This document shows positions 54,193 through 64,000 of a DNA stretch of 64,000 nucleotides, one piece after another. This stretch comes from Muscardinus avellanarius (Eukaryota; Chordata; Mammalia; Rodentia; Gliridae): assembly GCA_963383645.1 (NCBI GenBank), contig OY726566.1, positions 91,634,029 to 91,698,028 on the forward strand. Direction: 5' to 3'. Each line of letters opens with the position of its first letter. The stretch's first letter is position 1. Under the pieces are notes generated by a model, which did no database searches, was not told the DNA's origin, and saw nothing but the letters and a program-made list of their open reading frames with translations. A program made the translations under genes and the position numbers.

Positions 54193-54849
54193 AACATGTT
54201 AGCTGACCTCTGCCCTGTGTGTTTACATCACTTCCAGCTGAAGCACTTGAGGCATGGCTATCCCCTTCTTTTGATTCTAGAACTCTAATTTTCTTTGGGA
54301 GAAGGACCACCCACACAGTATGGCTTTCTTTGGTGGTACTGGCAAGCAGGCTAGATGCAAATGGCCTCAGCTTTTTGTCAGGCTTTCTCCCCTGGACTGT
54401 GAATTGCTGGTAGAGTGGAGTGAGATTTATTTGACCTGGGCAGTAGTTCCCTACTGCGGTGTGTCCCCCCTGTCTACAGTCCAGGGAAGACCTGACCTTA
54501 GTCCTTTTCTAGAATCCTGGCTGTACTGTGGGTATGGGAGCCACCCACTGACCATTCATTATCTGTCTTTTTCTCAGTTGTATGGGTGAGAGCCAGTTTC
54601 TGTTGTTTGTGACCAAAAAATCCTAATGAATGTCAGCAGACATCTCATGGCCACTTGCTGCCCATGGATCAGGTGCAGACTGAGGCTAGTTCTACACACA
54701 TTCCCTGACTTGGTCCTGGCTCACCTGGCTCTTCCCACTCCTCCACCCCACTCCTCTCCTAAGTTCTTCTCATAGAAATGAGATGCGAATGAGTCGCAGC
54801 CCTTATAGGACTCTGTCTTTGCCCTAGTAACCCCTCTGTTCAGAATGTC
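54193..54849. other. Unique sequence, no gene seen
   Basis: No repeat or exon recognised. Confidence 0.35.
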
Positions 54850-55995
54850 TTTCCCAACAAGATACCAAAGGCACAGGAAACTAAAAGGTAGATCAAAACT
54901 TGAGATTGCATTAAACTGAAGAGCTTCTGTACAGCAAAAGAAACTATCAAGATTCTCAACAGAGAGCCAACAGAATGGGAGAAAAATTTTGCCACCTATT
55001 CATCCAATAGAAGACTAATATCTAGAATATACAGAACTCAAGAAACTCAGCACTAATAAATGACCCAATCAAAAATGGGCAGGTGAACTAAATAGACACT
55101 TCACAACAGAAGACATTCAAATGGCCAATAAATGTATAAAATAAAAAATGCTCAACATCATTAGCAATCAGAGAGATGCAAATCAAAACTACCCTGAGAT
55201 TTCACCTAACTCCAACTAGAATGGCAATCATTCGAAACACAAACAACAACAAATGCTGGCCAGGATGTGGAGAAGTGGGAACTCTAATACATTGTTGGTG
55301 GGATTGCAAATTAGTGCAACCACTTTGGAAAACAGTGGAGGATCCTCAGAAGAATGAGAATGAACCTACCATATGATCCAGCAATATCACTTCTAGGTAT
55401 CTATCCAAAAGAATGGAAACCAGACTACCAAACTAATGCATGTGTATCGATTCTCATAGCTGCACAATTCACCATAGCCAACTACGGAACCCTCCAAGAT
55501 GTCCATCAATAGATGAATGGAATGGATTACAAAATTATGAGATTTGTACACAATGGAATTTTACTCAGCCATAAAGAAGAACAAAATTACATCATTTACA
55601 GGGAAATGGATGCAACTGGAGAACATGCCAAGTGATATTAGTCAGTCACAAAAAATAAGAAATCAGATGTTCTCCCTAATATGTGGAAGCTAGGGAGAAA
55701 ATGGGTCATAGGAAAAACTCTAGAAGAAGAAGGAGAAACTATAGGTGAGCAAATAAGGTGACATAACTAAGGGGATGGGGGAGGGAAGAGGCAAATTCTC
55801 TAATGTTCATGATGTTCATTCACAAACATATCAAAGACAGTCACTAAGCCAAACATTAGAAGGAGGGAGAGGGAGGGAATGGGGTGGGAACTGGGTAAGG
55901 GCCAATTGAGGGATGTGTGCATATATGCCTCCACCATCTTGTACTCCATTAAGATATACCACTACAATGAACCAATACAAAATTAAAAAAAAAAG
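54850..55995 (+). mobile_element. 5'-truncated L1 with ORF2 3' end and 3'UTR, sense
   Basis: Starts near 'aaggcacaggaaactaaaag', runs through 'gggagaaaaattttgccacc', 'aatcaaaaatgggcaggtga', 'gcaatcagagagatgcaaat', 'ttggtgggattgcaaattag', 'ggtatctatccaaaagaatg', 'tactcagccataaagaagaa', then the 3'UTR ('gtcactaagccaaacattag', 'tccattaagatataccac') and a 3' A-rich end. About 1.15 kb. Best preserved L1 in the window, and the reference for the shorter tails at 17.4, 21.0 and 38.7 kb. Confidence 0.93.
55176..55376 (+). pseudogene. L1 ORF2 C-terminal fragment (zinc-knuckle region)
   Basis: A 66-codon open piece of L1 ORF2, the endonuclease/reverse transcriptase protein of LINE-1. It holds the C-terminal Cys-X3-Cys-X7-His-X4-Cys motif intact (55254-55307, residues 27-44, starting C-W-P-G-C-G-E). 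The following Leu-Val-Gln-Pro-Leu-Trp run is typical of the family. The frame is broken on both sides, and no endonuclease or reverse-transcriptase part is present, so it cannot make an active protein. It is a remnant of the surrounding L1 and has no separate role that I can see. Confidence 0.88.
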
Positions 55996-56052
55996 TTCCT
56001 AAGTAGGAACTTGTATCCATCAGCTAAGACCTAATTCAAATATTACCACATC
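55996..56052. other. Short spacer after L1 tail
   Basis: No recognisable content. I could not find a target-site duplication matching the L1. Confidence 0.3.
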
Positions 56053-56262
56053 AGCCAGGCCTGGTGGTACATGCTGGGAATCCCAGCTACTTGGGAAACA
56101 AAAATAGGAGGATCCAGAGTTGAAGGTTAGTCTGGGCAACTTAGTGAGATCCTGCCTCAAAATAAAATGAAATAAGAAGTGGAGGACATAGCTCAGTGGT
56201 AGAGCACTTGCTTAGCACGTGCAAGGCCCTGGATTCAATTTCTAGTAACAAAGCAAACCAGA
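56053..56262 (+). mobile_element. B1-ID composite SINE with full-length tRNA-Ala-like right half
   Basis: Left half 'agccaggcctggtggtacat', 'gaatcccagctacttgggaa'. The right half (about 56168-56240) is 'acatagctcagtggtagagc', 'acttgcttagcacgtgcaag', 'gccctggattcaatttctag'. It keeps the anticodon-arm segment that other copies here lack. Confidence 0.92.
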
Positions 56263-58743
56263 AACTCACTACCTCTGAGGAGCCTTTTTGTGCCTCTGTA
56301 TATTACAGGGCTGTTTTCTCTGACCTACTCTGAGCTCCTTGCTATAAAGGAATACTCTGATTTCTCTTTACACTCAAGCATAGCAAGACTGTTGAGTGTG
56401 CAAAGAATGACCCTTGGTGTTGGATTCACCTGTCAAGTTATCCTCCTGATCTTACGCCAACAATGCTCCCAGCTAGCTCAGCACCAGGTTGCTCTTTCTG
56501 CTTCTAATCTGACTTTATCCCCTGGCTCCAGTTACTGGCCTCTGGTACTGGTTCACTCATATCTCAGACTTTGACCCTGCTGTTGCGTTGCAGTTCCAGT
56601 GATCTCCTTTTTCCCAGGCCCATTATTCTGCCTCTTGTCACTAAGGTCCTGTCCTGTTATGCTCAACGCCCCTGCTGCTGACACCTCACTCTTGGCACTC
56701 TGCCTGATACCAACCAGGACAAGCCTGTCCCCCAGACTCCTCAAGGGAGGTACAAATGTTCAGATGCTTCCTGCCTTCTTGGATTTCTCTCCTGGACTTC
56801 TTGGGTCTACACTTTTTCCATATCCATATCCTATTTATTCTGGTCTGACTTATCCAAGTAATATCTGGTCTGCCAGGAAGGTGCTTTTATCTTGGCGGCA
56901 CAAGTGGCCAGGGCAGAATATTTTGCTAAAAGTTACTGCAATCCTCTTCCTGGAAGGAGAATCTGTAATCCTTTCCTTTTCCAGAGATAGAAATGTTTCT
57001 TTAGGGAGCACATAGTTGATATGGTTCAGCAGAATTGATAAAGATCAAATCCCAGGGCTCCTGGCTCAGCCTTTTCTTTGGGGCCAATATATGGAGTCAT
57101 CTTGGAATGCAGAGTTTCTGTGCTCCAAGACCATTTAGAAGATCTAAGCACTGTGATGTTTTGAAGGCTATTTGGGAGGAAAATAAACCACTCTCTCAGA
57201 CCCATTTCCATTCACTGCCCTCTTTCATGGTGGGCCGGAACTTTCTGAGTGTAAGATCCTGTCTTAAACATGAATATTACTAATTTTCTGTCTCTGATGT
57301 TTTTATGGAAGAAGGGCTCCCAGAATATGCAAAACATCCCACTTCCCCATCCTGCTGCCTTGGTCAGGAAGGGTACTTGGTTTCTCTCCAGTTGGTGGAG
57401 CCATCCAAAGAAGCAGATTGTTCTACACCGAGCCCTACAAATCCAAACAGAGGGGCCTAATTATGCCCAAATAAGGCTTAATTCTCCAGATAAAGGCTTT
57501 CTTCTGGGCTTCTGAGGTTGCTTCTGAAAGTAATTGGCAGACATTGGTCCCCACTGTCAGAAACTCCTCCAGGAGCCACGAGGTCAAAAACAAATCTGGT
57601 GGGTGAGAAGGAAATTTGGTACAGAGAATGAACAAACATCTTAAAGTGTTCTGGATGGGTCTACTCTGTCTAATGGCTGCTGGATTGTTTCTATAAACCA
57701 TCACAATGTTCCTCAAAATCTAAAATTTTTGGACCAGAAGCTCTATCTCACAAGATTGCTTCTCGTGCCCAGAATGCACACCAGCTCTGCCTGACCACCT
57801 GCCTTATTTACTTGACTTGGAGCCTTAGTCCTGGTGCTCTTAACAAGGAAGCAAAGGAAACCTGGTCATAGCCCACTCTCCTATCTTCCTGAAGCTCCAC
57901 TCTGCCCTGGGCTCTGGCCAGTCTACCTCCCTTGCTCTGTGAGCTGCCATGATGGTACCAGAACAGGTAGCTGATGACTTAGATGCTAACTCCTATCTAG
58001 CACTTCTTCCGAGCTCAGAGCTCCTGGAAGGATGGGACACACGGGTTTCCTTGTCTGTCACTGGACTTCTTTCTGATTTTAAGGACTTGACTCCTTGTGC
58101 CTGATGTGAATGCACCTACCTGATTTACCAAAAGTCAACATCTAATTATTACCAAAGTGGCTTTCCCTTTGTGGGGTTTAGGACCCAGGGATGCTGTGTG
58201 ATATGGACTTTGGTTGAAGAGAATAATAGGTTGACTCATAGTGGTGCTCAGCAGTGATTTGACCCTGGGTATTTCTAAACTTGCGTCCTCGAGTGCATGT
58301 GTGTGTACATGTGTGTACGTGCATGTTTATACACCCATGTGTAGGTGACAGACAGAATATAGTATAAGTCTCATAGCAAAATATCCCTGGGTTATTGTGA
58401 CCTGTTGGTGAATCATCTCCAAGTCTCTTCCTGAGTTCACAAACAATTGACAAAAATCTAAACCAAGTCCCACAGTTAAAGCTAGGCGTTGGATCACTGC
58501 TGGGAGTGCTGAAGTTGCTTTCAAGGATTTTACGGCTTCCACATGGATTTTATGGAGTCCCCTATGGTGAGCAGAGCTGAGGGCAGTGAGCAATGCATGA
58601 GTGAGCCAGGACCATGGACAATCCCTAAAACCATTACCATGTGTTTTTGAAATGTACCATGTGATCATCCTGAGAGATGATTGGCTTTCCCAATTGTGCG
58701 TTCCTTGGACTAGCATCGAAACGAGCATTTCATCCCTGACAAA
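56263..58743. other. 2.5 kb of unique sequence, no gene seen
   Basis: Frames up to 138 codons lie on both strands and overlap. A CA/TG-rich patch ('gtgcatgtgtgtgtacatgt') is at about 58290-58330. No motif, exon or repeat family recognised. Confidence 0.4.
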
Positions 58744-58929
58744 TGGAATCTGCTTTTATTTTACTTTTTATTATTTTTTATTATTTTTTGTGGGTCTGGG
58801 AATGGAACCCAGTGGCATTTGACCTCCGAGCTATACCCCCTGTCCTATTTTTTATTTTTTATTTTGAAACAGGGTCTCACTGAGTTGCAGAGGGCCTCAC
58901 AAAGTAGTTGAGGCTGGAATCTGCTTTTA
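58744..58929 (-). mobile_element. 5'-truncated composite SINE with target-site duplication
   Basis: Element 58759-58914, antisense: T-rich tail, 'tctgggaatggaacccagtg', 'cctccgagctataccccctg', 'gaaacagggtctcactgagt', 'gagggcctcacaaagtagtt', stopping in the middle of the B1 half. Perfect 15-bp direct repeats 'tggaatctgctttta' lie at 58744-58758 and 58915-58929, so the truncation occurred at insertion. Confidence 0.93.
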
Positions 58930-60614
58930 ATACATTGTTACATGCACTGCATACAACATAAAGACCTTAACGAACATGAAGGAAGAAACCCAAAGACAAA
59001 GAAAAAATAAGAGGCAGGAGAAAGAGGACTCTCATCTTTGTTTCTGGTTGATTATTCTTGTCACGACTCAGGAAGGAGTTAAAAGTGGAGCCAGATCTCA
59101 GGTCCTAAGCTTCTTGAATATTTTCTGCTCAGAGGAAGAAAAAAAAAAAACCTGTTCCACATCTAACTTGTTTACATGTGTGTGCATTGTATATATAGCC
59201 GAGTCCAGCTTGATGCAGCCTGGTATAAAAGGATGCTGCTGATAATTTAACCCCATTTCACCCGGAGCTCACTGACTCCTTTTAGTCCTGGGTTTTGGTC
59301 CTCATCAGTATTTCTTTCCATCTTCTCTTAATCTAGCCCGCTGCCCCCAGAGTCCCGTCCCCCACTTGTTTCTTTCTAGGGCAACCACTGTTACAAGCAG
59401 CACTTTCTGGAGTGTTCCGGGAGCTGAGCCCTTCTTGCTGCCTCTCTAAGTCAGCTGCTCCGCTTCATCCTCAGTCACTTGAGCACTGATGTTGCTTGTC
59501 CCCTTGGCATCTGAACAACAGTTTTCAAAATCTATCCTTCTGGGCCTTGAATCTCTGAAAATAGGATCGGCCTTCATTGCTTCAAGCACCCCTGGCTGCT
59601 GCTCCCCACTTTTGCCCCATACTTCTTCTTTCTTCTCTCCTCTATCTTTTCCAGTTTGTATTAAAAAAGACCCTCAGGCCCTTTCCTGCTCTTGGTCCCC
59701 TCTGGTCCCATGGAATTTCAGTGTCTTCCACTTTTGTCTCAGTTTCCCTGGGAAACTCATCATCCCAGGCTCCTATGCCTCTGCCAGACAGGGTTTCTAA
59801 TCCCTCCAGAGCGGCCCTCTCCTGCCTCTGCTAACTGCCCTCCAGCCTGAGGCATGGGCCAGGCATGGAGAAACCAGGCACTTCTCTTTTCCCCTCTACT
59901 CTTGTCATTTGCTCTCATCTCTCCTATGCTAGCGACTCATAACTGGAACTCTATCCTGATCCCTTCAGTGAACTCCTGACTTTCCTTCCAACTCTTCTCG
60001 ATATTTCTACCAGGCTTCTCCCAGGTCAACTGAAACCCAAGAGCTCTCAACCCAAGCTGTGTTCTACCTCAGAAATGACCCGCTCCTCTACCTTTAGTAT
60101 TTCTAAGATTATTCTGTCCTTCCAACAGCCACCTGGAGATCCTCCAGGCATCTTCCTCATCCCTAAGCCTGGCCCCTTCCCCCTTACATTTTCCATAACC
60201 TCCCATTGATTGAAATTCATGCAGCTGCCATGTTATGTCCAAACCTTTGGGGGCCATCACAAAAGTGATGTCAGTTCCCTCCTAACTTTAGCATTCAGCC
60301 TTTCTCCTCAATCTCCCTGACACATCATTTTCAGGATAACACTCCAAAATTGGATCTTATCATGTCAAACCCCTAACCTAAGCTTGGGGTTTTTGTAGCT
60401 TAGGTAAGTAGTTATGAAGTAGACAAGAGTCTGTAGATCCATATCCATGTTTTATTTTTCTATTCTCAACTAACAGAATGATGAACAAGTATATACTTTT
60501 CTTGAAGACTACATTACAGGAAGAAGACACATTTTCAGCCTGATGTCCAAGTCAATCTCAGATGCATTCCAGTTTATCTTTTCCATGTACCTGCTATCTC
60601 ATTTTGGTTTTACT
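58930..60614. other. 1.7 kb of unique sequence, no gene seen
   Basis: Pyrimidine-rich around 59.5-60.2 kb. Two overlapping plus frames (103 and 85 codons) have no motif. No repeat recognised. Confidence 0.4.
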
Positions 60615-60845
60615 GCAGAGGTATTGTAGTGTAGCATTGTAGACAAGGGGACCTGGACTCATTCTGCCTATATTTGCATCCCAGATCTTCCAAACACCTG
60701 CTGTGGCACTTTAAGGAAGTTTTTAAATTTCCTTTCAAAGTTTAATATGCTTGTCTGCTCATTTAAAATGGCAACAGTAGCATCAATATCATAAATTTTA
60801 TGTGAATTAAAGGAAATAATTCGTGCAAGATTCTTAGCAGAAGTA
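60615..60845 (+). mobile_element. MIR SINE, sense
   Basis: 'gtattgtagtgtagcattgt', 'ggacctggactcattctgcc', 'cacctgctgtggcactttaa', 'gctcatttaaaatggcaaca', 'gaattaaaggaaataattcg' follow the sense MIR order from the 'tagcatagtggttaagagca' start. Confidence 0.7.
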
Positions 60846-61074
60846 ATAGGGGAAAGAAGTTTCGGTCTTTCCTTTGTCTGATACAGCTTGCTAGGAAAGT
60901 CTTCTTCCTTGATAGCCCTTGGTTCCATTACCTTGGGCCTCAGATATAGTTTTCCTTCACACACTATGGGATATTGTCAAATCCTCTTGAAGCATTCATT
61001 CTCTTGACCAAGGAAGGCTGAGCTGGTAGTTAAGTCCCATCCCCCAAGTGAAGCTTTTAATTTGGGGGATTGTG
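60846..61074. other. Unique sequence
   Basis: A 98-codon minus frame overlaps the MIR. No feature recognised. Confidence 0.3.
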
Positions 61075-61344
61075 CTTGTCAGCTTTTTGTTGCTGTAACA
61101 AAATGTTGTCAGAAGATCAAACTAAAGCGGGCAAGGCTTGTTTGGGCTTATGTTTTACATCCATTGTCAATTGATTCTGCTGTTTCTGGGCCTGTGTTGA
61201 GGCAGAAAATTGTGGAAGGGAGTGTGGTGGAGTAATGGAGCAATGGAAGCTGGTGAGGGGATGGGTAGAGGAGAAAGAAGAAAGAAAGAAGAAAGAAAGT
61301 ACAGAAGGAAGAGAGAAAAAAGGAAGAAAGGAAGGAAGGAAGGG

Positions 61345-61395
<51 letters not shown>

Positions 61396-61668
61396 AGGAA
61401 GTTAAAAGAGGTTGTGGGCAAAATATGCTCTTCAACAGTGTACCCCCAGTAACCTACTTTATCCTATTTAGCTCCATCTCCCAAAGTTTCCACCACCTTC
61501 CTTTAGCCTGTTAAATTACAAATCCATAAATGGATGAATCCACTCATGAGTTTAGAGCCTCATAATTCAATCCCTTCCCAAAGGCCCCATCTCTGAACAC
61601 TGCTGCATTGGTACAAAGCCTTTGACATGTGAAGTTTGGGGAGACATTTAAGATCTAAATGATAACAG
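61075..61668 (-). mobile_element. MLT1/MaLR-like LTR, antisense, with embedded purine microsatellite
   Basis: 'ttgtcagctttttgttgctg', 'taacaaaatgttgtcagaag' at one end; 'ctcataattcaatcccttcc', 'aggccccatctctgaacact', 'gaagtttggggagacattta' at the other. A GAAA array (61266-61400) sits inside. No coding remnant. Confidence 0.65.
61266..61400. repeat. (GAAA)n/(GAAG)n polypurine tract
   Basis: Mixed 'gaaagaagaaagaaagaaga' start, 'ggaaggaaggaagggaga' centre, and about 13 uninterrupted GAAA units at 61345-61395. Ser/Phe-rich and Lys/Glu-rich frames across it are by-products. Confidence 0.97.
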
Positions 61669-62344
61669 GAGTTAATGCTCAGGGAGGGATTTGCCATGAC
61701 CTTATAGAAACATGTCTAGTACGAGAATATACCCTTTCTTTTTGTTCCTCAAAGTTTGGGCTGATGAGAGGCTGGCCCTCCCAGATATCAGACAAAAAGG
61801 AGCCATAAATGCAACCAGCTTCCTGCTCCATTCTCCCATCCAAAGATGAGAAGCTTTTCACATGCCTTGTCTCTTTGGGCCATTGCATCCCACATGTGAT
61901 CTCTCTTTACTTCCTTCCTAATGTTGGAAATAAGTGTGGATGGGATCAGAAACCCCTTTATTTGTAAAGGGACAAGGGTGAGATGTGGGCCAGTAGACTC
62001 CAAGCTGGCCAACAGTGACTTAGAAGGGAATCATAGTTTTGGAGCTCCATCCCCTGCTCTACCAACCAAAGTCCTGATTTCTTAGTCTTCCCAGCTCAAG
62101 CCCCATGGAGCTATGGGAGCTTTATGTTCTCTATGAAACTCCAAAATAAGGGTATATCAGGAAAGAGCTCAGAGCAAACACATGGTTAGAGTTAGCTTCC
62201 TGGGTGTGTGGTCAGTATCAAGATAAGGCTATATATACATATGTAAGGCTATATATACATTATACATGTGTGTACTCACCTATTATTGCCATCTTTGTTA
62301 TAACCATTTCTGTGTTTATAAATGCATTATCTCTGAGAATTTTT
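61669..62344. other. Unique sequence
   Basis: A 20-bp near-tandem copy ('aaggctatatatacat' at about 62225 and 62245) is present. Otherwise nothing recognised. Confidence 0.35.
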
Positions 62345-64000
62345 ATCTTTTTTTGATGCACTATTGTCTCACATTATAATGTGGTTCATGTTGACATAGG
62401 CTTATATTCACATAGTACTTGGTGCCCGCTTCCCCTTTTCCCTCTCTTCCAACACTGAGGGTCCAGATTAACAATGTTATACTCACATGTATACACATAG
62501 TCTAATGTAGATTTTCCATTAGTTAATCTCAGCCTTCTTCCTTTCCTCCCCTTTCTTTCTGGCTTTGCTGAGATTTCCCCTCCATTACCCAGAGTCCCTC
62601 TGGTATCCCTAATACTCCCTAGCTTGAGAAAATTTGAGAAAACAAATGTCCTTTCTCTTTCTGTGGTTGGCTAATTTCATTTAACATAACATTCTCTAGG
62701 TCTTTCCATCTTCTTGTGAATGACATAATTTTGTTCTTCTTTATTGCTGAGTAGAATTCCGTTGTGTGTATTTCCCATAATTTTGTAATCCATTCATCTG
62801 TTAATGGAGACCTAGATTGGTTCCATATTTTGGCTATTGCAAATTGTGCTGCTGTGAACATGGGTATGCATATGTTACTGTAGTTTTCTGATTTCAACCC
62901 CTTTGGAAAAATACCCAGTAGTGTTATAGCTGGATTGTATGGTGGATCTATTCCCAATTTACTAAGGAATCTCCACACTGATCTCCATAGCGGCTACACT
63001 AGTTTGCACTCCCATCAGCAGTGTAAAAGAGTTCTTGTTTCCCCACATCCTTGCCAGCATTTGTTTTATTTGAGTTCTTTATGCTTACCACTCTGATTAG
63101 GGTTAGATGGAATCTCATTGTACTTTCGATTTGCATCTCCCTGATTGCTAATGATGTTGAACATTGTTTCATGTTATTTATTGGCCATTTGTATCTCTTC
63201 TTTTGTGAAGTGTCTACTCAATTCAGTTGCCAATTTTTTAATTGGTTATTTGGTTTGCTAGTGTAGAGTCTTTTTAGCTCTTTATATATTCTGGATATTA
63301 GCCCTCTATCTGAGTGGTGGCTGGTAAAGATCTTCCATTTTGTAAGCCTTCTCTTAAGATTCTTGATGGTTTCCTTTGATGAGCAGAAACTTTTTAGTTT
63401 GATGCCATCACACTTGTTAATTTTGTTTTGATTTCCTGTGCTTTGGAGGTTTTATTGAGGAAGTCACTACCTGTGCCTATATGTTGGAGTGTTGAACTTA
63501 TGCCCTCCTCTAATAGCTTCACAGTCTCTCATCTGATTTCCAGATCTTTGATCCATCTTGAGTTGATTCCTGTGCATGGTGAGAGGTAAGTATTTAGTTT
63601 CATCTTTCTACAAATGGATAACCAGTTCTTTTAGTATCATTTGTTGAAATGACTGTCTTTTATCCAGATGAATTTGGCCCCTTTGTCAAAGATCAATTGA
63701 CTATAAGTGTTTGGGTTTGTTTCTGTTTATTCTGCTCCATTTATCTGTGTCGATTGTTGTGCCAATACTGTGCTGTTTTAACTACTATTGCTCTGTAGTA
63801 TAATTTGAAGTCAGGGATTGTGATGCATTGTTCTTATTGCTGAGAAATGCTTTGGTTATTCTCGGTCATTTCTTTCTCCATATGAAATTCATGACTGAAT
63901 TTTCAAGGTCTATGAGGAATGTTGTTGGTATTTTGATTGGAATTGCATTGAATCTGTAGGTCACTTTTGGAAGAATGGTCATTTTGATGATATCTATTCT
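62345..64000 (-). mobile_element. Older L1, antisense, 3' end inside and 5' side beyond window
   Basis: 3'UTR-like DNA to about 62.6 kb, then ORF2 landmarks in antisense: 'tttattgctgagtagaattc', 'catagcggctacactagttt', 'catccttgccagcatttgtt', 'tccctgattgctaatgatgt', 'ggatattagccctctatctg', 'agtttgatgccatcacactt', 'ttgatccatcttgagttgat', 'tgccaatactgtgctgtttt'. Continues to base 64000 without an end, so the element is cut by the window edge. The 3' boundary at 62345 is approximate. Confidence 0.88.
62619..62978 (-). pseudogene. L1 ORF2 C-terminal end, broken
   Basis: A 119-codon open piece of the LINE-1 ORF2 protein's extreme C-terminus. It has 'TLLGIFPKGLK', 'PMFTAAQFAIAKIWNQ', 'DEWITKLWEIHTTEFYSAIK' and 'KDLENVMLNEISQ', all family-typical. 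Just upstream in the reading direction the zinc-knuckle region at 63006-63059 keeps its Cys, His and Cys codons. It has a TGA stop (63015-63017) where the 55-kb copy has Trp, so the frame is dead. It is the remnant of a non-autonomous, inactive copy. Confidence 0.88.

Noticed and set aside
56168..56240. tRNA-Ala gene
   Set aside because: It is tRNA-like with an AGC-type triplet, but is the right half of a composite SINE, has mismatches in the stems and lacks a proper 3' acceptor end.
61148..61452. Ser/Phe-rich and Lys/Glu-rich frames
   Set aside because: Translations of the GAAA polypurine array on the two strands.

Overview
This window is mammalian nuclear DNA, and the repeats point to a squirrel-family rodent (Sciuridae; ground squirrel, marmot or tree squirrel). 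The main clue is the dominant SINE, a composite with a 7SL/B1-like left half and a tRNA-Ala/ID-like right half. Its right half carries the 'gggctgggagtatagctcagaggtagaa' type of signature (cited in parts below). It occurs about 20 times on both strands. LINE-1 tails with one shared 3' end, and older mammalian-wide MIR, L2, MLT1/MaLR, MER5 and MER2-type fossils, complete the picture. The species call is inference from repeat types; no database was searched.

I find no protein-coding exon, no functional tRNA or other RNA gene, no CpG-island promoter and no CRISPR-like array. The longest open frames (213 codons or fewer) overlap on both strands, start inside repeats or lie in GC-rich unique DNA, and match no family I know. 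The only peptide signatures I recognise belong to LINE-1 ORF2 remnants near 55 kb and 62.6-64 kb. The window is best read as intergenic or deep intronic DNA.

Layout. 0-9 kb: mostly unique AT-rich DNA with an old LTR fragment, ancient L1 pieces and three SINEs at 6.4-7.4 kb, two with clear target-site duplications. 9-19 kb: MER5-like and MER2-like DNA transposon fossils, MIRs, an old L1 (11.9-12.8 kb), and a rearranged area at 15.4-17.6 kb. That area holds an 84-bp segment copied into a SINE and a twin-primed L1 tail. 20-29 kb: AT-rich LINE territory with nested insertions. 29-42 kb: unique DNA with LTR, SINE and MIR pieces and a diverged duplicated pair (37.0/38.0 kb). 42-52 kb: GC-richer, with few young repeats. 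52-64 kb: SINEs, an MLT1-like LTR, a 1.1-kb L1 3' end, and a second L1 that runs off the right edge.

The most interesting observations are the templated insertion with fold-back in the 16-kb SINE, the hairpin-forming inverted repeats at 0.6 and 23.6 kb, the duplicated pair at 37/38 kb, conversion of SINE tails into CA repeats at four sites, and several repeat-free stretches that could be conserved regulatory elements. I see no undescribed multi-gene system.
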